From Methyloprofundus sp. (GTDB taxonomy: Bacteria; Pseudomonadota; Gammaproteobacteria; Methylococcales; Methylomonadaceae), in the NCBI GenBank assembly GCA_013138555.1, contig WTCN01000026.1:1-9344 (forward strand): a stretch of DNA of 9,344 nt, in the 5' to 3' direction. Each line of letters begins with the position of its first letter. Within the stretch, counting starts at the first letter, position 1. Both the position numbers and the translations under genes were made by a program. The notes below the pieces were generated by a model, which worked only from the letters and a program-made list of their open reading frames with translations, was not told where the DNA came from and did not search any database. Shown in pieces: positions 6,821-9,344 of the stretch.

Positions 6821-8038
6821 ATGGCCGTCACAATAATCATAGATACCCTATTAATAATAAGTTTATGGCTGCTAGGCTGGTTATTTTTTCTCTTGTTACG
6901 TTATGCTACTGATATAAAAAAGCTACTATCAGAGCCTATGCTAAAACATCCAGTGATTATTTTTGAAAGTGATGACTGGGGGACAGGACCATTAAAACAA
7001 CAGAATGCTCTAGTTCAAATCAGTGAGTTATTATCCCGATTCAGTGACAGCAAAGGACAGCATCCGGTAATGACGCTAGGTATCATTCTGGCTGAACCTG
7101 ATATTGATAAAATAAAAGCAACAGATGGCCAGGTTTATCACAAAAGAACCCTGGCAGACACTCGTTATATACCGCTCCTTGAAATCATCCATAAGGGTGT
7201 AGCACAGGGGGTTTTCTCTGTGCATCTTCATGGAATGGAACATTTCTGGCCTGCCTCACTTATGCACAGTGTTGATAAGAATGCAAAAGTAAAACAATGG
7301 CTTTTTGCTAATGACAATCTGCAGACAGAAGATTTACCCTCTGAATTACAAAGCCGCTGGGTAGACAGTAGTTGTCTACCTTCTAGCGAACATAGCGAAG
7401 AAGATATTTACCGGGCTATTGACGAAGAACTGCGACTGTATAAAAATATTTTTGGACAAGCCGCTAATATCGTTGTTCCCCCTACTTTTGTCTGGACGGA
7501 TATTGTGGAGCAAGCCTATGCAGCTCAAGGCATAGAAACCATGATCACACCTGGCAGACAATGTATAGGTCGAGATAAGCAGGGTCAACCCGCCCCTAAT
7601 GGTAGATATTTTTTTAATGGCGAGGAAAATGAGGGCTTACTATTTCTAGTCAGAGATGATTATTTTGAACCCGCTCTAGGACATAAAGCTGAAACAGTAT
7701 TGCAGCGTATCTCTGATAAAATAAAGTGTGGCCGCCCTGCATTATTAGAAATGCATCGCTTTAATTTTATTAATGGGGCAAAAAACAATACCACATCACT
7801 ACAAGAACTAGAAAAGTTACTGCAACTTATCGTTGCTGATTTAAGCGATGCCAGATTTATCTCTGCCGAGCAGTTAGCTACAATCATTAGAAATGATAAG
7901 CGAGGCATTAACTCAGAATATATGCTTGACTCTTCTCTGCAACGATTTAAAGTGATCTTAGCCAGAGTCAAATTATTGTTTCAATTTAATAGCTTTGCCA
8001 AGTACTCAGGCATCAATTTATTACTTAAATTAGTTTAA
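6821..8038 (+). CDS. Membrane-anchored polysaccharide-deacetylase-like protein (SDDWG type)
   Basis: A 405-residue protein that I read as a divergent NodB/CE4-fold hydrolase. An N-terminal transmembrane helix spans about residues 5-26. The catalytic domain then shows ESDDWG at 49-54 in place of TFDDG (D51 and D52), HLHGMEH at 135-141 (H137 and H141 give the H-x3-H metal pair), PPTFVW at 220-225 in the position of the third motif, and LEMHRFNF at 309-316 (H312) in the position of the late catalytic histidine. The metal-site residues therefore look complete though their surroundings differ from classical deacetylases. The N-terminus before the helix has no positive charge and one aspartate, while R27, K33 and K34 follow it; by the positive-inside rule this predicts a cytoplasmic catalytic domain. 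A strong GGAGG supports the start. It lies between GT4 and the heptose genes with 74- and 66-base gaps. Family call moderate to good; reaction and substrate unproven. Confidence 0.75.
   Translation: MAVTIIIDTLLIISLWLLGWLFFLLLRYATDIKKLLSEPMLKHPVIIFESDDWGTGPLKQQNALVQISELLSRFSDSKGQHPVMTLGIILAEPDIDKIKATDGQVYHKRTLADTRYIPLLEIIHKGVAQGVFSVHLHGMEHFWPASLMHSVDKNAKVKQWLFANDNLQTEDLPSELQSRWVDSSCLPSSEHSEEDIYRAIDEELRLYKNIFGQAANIVVPPTFVWTDIVEQAYAAQGIETMITPGRQCIGRDKQGQPAPNGRYFFNGEENEGLLFLVRDDYFEPALGHKAETVLQRISDKIKCGRPALLEMHRFNFINGAKNNTTSLQELEKLLQLIVADLSDARFISAEQLATIIRNDKRGINSEYMLDSSLQRFKVILARVKLLFQFNSFAKYSGINLLLKLV
7360..7380. repeat. Perfect 8-bp inverted repeat inside a coding region
   Basis: GGTAGACA (7360-7367), a five-base spacer GTAGT, then TGTCTACC (7373-7380) form a perfect stem. 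It lies within codons 180-187 of the membrane-anchored deacetylase-like gene, in a variable stretch between conserved motifs. No T-run follows, so it is not an intrinsic terminator. In a window this size one such hairpin could occur by chance. Confidence 0.5.
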
Positions 8039-8104
8039 ACAACACGACTTACGTAGAATATTAATACCACTATTTATCTTAAAACCAATGGAATATCACC
8101 AGAT

Positions 8105-9127
8105 ATGATTATTAGAACTAAAGCACCATTACGTATTGGTCTGGCTGGCGGTGGCACCGATCTCAGTCCATATTGTGATGAATATGGCGGTAATGTCTTG
8201 AATGCAACGATTGACATGTATGCCTATTGCACCCTGGAAGTCACTGAGTGCAGTAGCGTCATGTTTGCAACTGCGGACAGAAATGAACTTTTTCAAAGTG
8301 AGTCATTATCAACGTTTGAAATAGACGGAAACCTGGATTTACATAAAGGTGTCTATAACAAAATAGTGAAAGACTTTAATGATAATCAGCCTTTATCATT
8401 GAAAATGACCACCTACTCTGATGCGCCTGCTGGTAGTGGCCTAGGCTCTTCATCGACCTTAGTGGTTGCAATGATAAAAGCCTATGTTGAATGGTTAAAT
8501 CTACCGTTTGGTGAATATGATATTGCCAAATTAGCCTTTGAAATTGAACGTGAAGATGTGGGCATTATTGGCGGTGCGCAAGATCAATATGCTGCCACCT
8601 TTGGTGGTTTTAACTTTATGGAATTCTATGGTGACAAACGAGTTATTGTGAATCCATTAAGAATTAAAAACTGGATTATTGATGAAATCGAAGCATCAAG
8701 TGTCTTGTACTTTACAGGGATAACTCGACAGGCCTCCATCATTGAAGAGGAAAAGGCCAATACTATTTCCCGAAATACTGAAGCATTGAATGCTATGCAT
8801 CAAGCAAAACAGGATGCCTTGGCGATGAAGGAAGCCGTTCTGAAAGGTAATATTCCATTATTAGCAAAAGTATTAAATCAATCCTGGGAATCAAAAAAGA
8901 AAATGGCATCCGCCATTACCAACGCTGAAATAGATGGCATTTATAATCTAGCCATTGAAAACGGAGCCTACTCAGGAAAATTAAGCGGTGCAGGCGGTGG
9001 CGGCTTTATGTTTTTTATTATTGACCCTGTTAAGAAGGTTCAATTAGTCAATGCATTAAACAAAGAATCTGGACGCGTCATTAACTTTCATTTCACTAAA
9101 GAAGGCACAAGAGGCTGGAAAATATAA
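8105..9127 (+). CDS. hddA: D-glycero-alpha-D-manno-heptose 7-phosphate kinase (GHMP family)
   Basis: A 340-residue GHMP-superfamily sugar kinase, expected to phosphorylate the anomeric position of D-glycero-D-manno-heptose 7-phosphate to give the 1,7-bisphosphate, the second step of the GDP-heptose pathway in the cytoplasm. The three GHMP motifs are clear: RIGLAGGGTDLSPYC at residues 10-24, the phosphate-binding loop PAGSGLGSSST at 108-118, and GKLSGAGGGGFM at 291-302. Length and the opening sequence MIIRTKAPLR match HddA-type kinases, so the ATG is secure even though no good Shine-Dalgarno precedes it. Its stop overlaps the next start (TAATG), and that neighbour is a phosphoheptose isomerase, the enzyme acting just before it, which strongly supports the heptose assignment. 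Related kinases acting on other sugar phosphates share the motifs, so the substrate rests on the pairing. Confidence 0.9.
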   Translation: MIIRTKAPLRIGLAGGGTDLSPYCDEYGGNVLNATIDMYAYCTLEVTECSSVMFATADRNELFQSESLSTFEIDGNLDLHKGVYNKIVKDFNDNQPLSLKMTTYSDAPAGSGLGSSSTLVVAMIKAYVEWLNLPFGEYDIAKLAFEIEREDVGIIGGAQDQYAATFGGFNFMEFYGDKRVIVNPLRIKNWIIDEIEASSVLYFTGITRQASIIEEEKANTISRNTEALNAMHQAKQDALAMKEAVLKGNIPLLAKVLNQSWESKKKMASAITNAEIDGIYNLAIENGAYSGKLSGAGGGGFMFFIIDPVKKVQLVNALNKESGRVINFHFTKEGTRGWKI

Positions 9128-9344
9128 TGAACACATTTATCACCCAACAAATTGAAGATTCCTATCTGGTAAAACAAAAAATACTCAATGATGCTAGCTT
9201 AGTCGCACTCATTCAGGAAATCGCTCAAAAAGCAGTCGACACCTATAAAAATGGCAATAAAACACTGATTGCAGGCAATGGCGGCAGTGCAGCAGATGCC
9301 CAGCATATTGCCGGAGAATTTGTCAGCAAGTTTTACTTTGACAG
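9127..9344 (+). CDS. gmhA: Phosphoheptose isomerase (sedoheptulose 7-phosphate isomerase), 3'-truncated by window
   Basis: The first 72 residues of a SIS-domain isomerase are visible before the window ends; a full member has roughly 190-200. GmhA converts sedoheptulose 7-phosphate to D-glycero-D-manno-heptose 7-phosphate, the first step of heptose nucleotide synthesis. The seen part holds the N-terminal helix and the SIS phosphate-binding segment AGNGGSAADAQHIAGEF (residues 49-65). H60 and E64 correspond to the H-x3-E pair of E. coli GmhA (H61 and E65), where the glutamate is catalytic and the histidine belongs to the metal site. The ATG overlaps the TAA of the kinase gene by one base. As the copy is paired with an HddA-type kinase in a polysaccharide locus, it is probably the GDP-heptose-dedicated paralogue, separate from any LPS-core copy elsewhere in the genome. 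Confidence 0.93.
   Translation, partial: MNTFITQQIEDSYLVKQKILNDASLVALIQEIAQKAVDTYKNGNKTLIAGNGGSAADAQHIAGEFVSKFYFD

Noticed and set aside
7660..7971. A 103-codon open frame on the - strand
   Set aside because: It is antisense to the well-motivated deacetylase-like gene, has no recognisable domain, and has no sign of a ribosome site that would favour it.
8039..8104. Possible promoter around TAGAAT (8054-8059), or terminator in the 66-base gap before the kinase gene
   Set aside because: No -35 element is visible at suitable spacing, and there is no GC-rich hairpin followed by a T-run.
1..9344. Defence system, mobile element, CRISPR array or phage module
   Set aside because: Every long frame is accounted for by polysaccharide biosynthesis families; no transposase, nuclease, direct-repeat array, integrase or toxin-antitoxin pattern was seen on either strand.

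Overview
The window is a stretch of a bacterial surface-polysaccharide (capsule, O-antigen or exopolysaccharide) biosynthesis locus. All nine genes lie on the + strand, and both end genes run off the window. Base composition is AT-rich by eye (roughly 40% GC). Codon use, Shine-Dalgarno sites and gene families fit a Gram-negative bacterium, most plausibly a gammaproteobacterium, but nothing here fixes the taxon. I see no RNA genes, mobile elements, CRISPR arrays or phage genes.

Layout. Block 1 (3-5508) is a tightly packed run: a 5'-truncated beta-propeller protein, a NodB-type deacetylase, two related GT2 glycosyltransferases, a PAPS-dependent sulfotransferase and a third GT2. Its junctions are -1, +7, -4, -4 and +3 bases, so it looks like one translationally coupled transcript. 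Block 2 (5592-9344) is looser: a GT4 glycosyltransferase, a membrane-anchored divergent NodB-fold protein, a GHMP sugar kinase of the HddA type and the start of a GmhA phosphoheptose isomerase. Gaps before its first three genes are 83, 74 and 66 bases; the last junction overlaps by one base. No clear terminator or strong promoter sits in these gaps, so the whole set may still be one operon.

How the genes fit together (inference from families). GmhA and HddA would turn sedoheptulose 7-phosphate into D-glycero-D-manno-heptose 1,7-bisphosphate, the first half of the GDP-heptose route; the phosphatase (GmhB) and guanylyltransferase (HddC) would be expected just downstream. Four glycosyltransferases would build the repeat unit. 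The sulfotransferase would add a sulfate ester, and two deacetylase-fold proteins could de-N- or de-O-acetylate it. The predicted product is a sulfated, deacetylated, possibly heptose-containing glycan. No flippase, polymerase, ABC exporter or initiating phosphoglycosyltransferase is visible, so the export route is unknown.

Least explained parts: the beta-propeller protein with conserved histidine motifs resembling oligogalacturonate lyase, and the membrane-anchored SDDWG-type protein whose charge pattern suggests a cytoplasm-facing catalytic domain. I found no clearly new system; the combination of glycan-modifying enzymes is the main interest.
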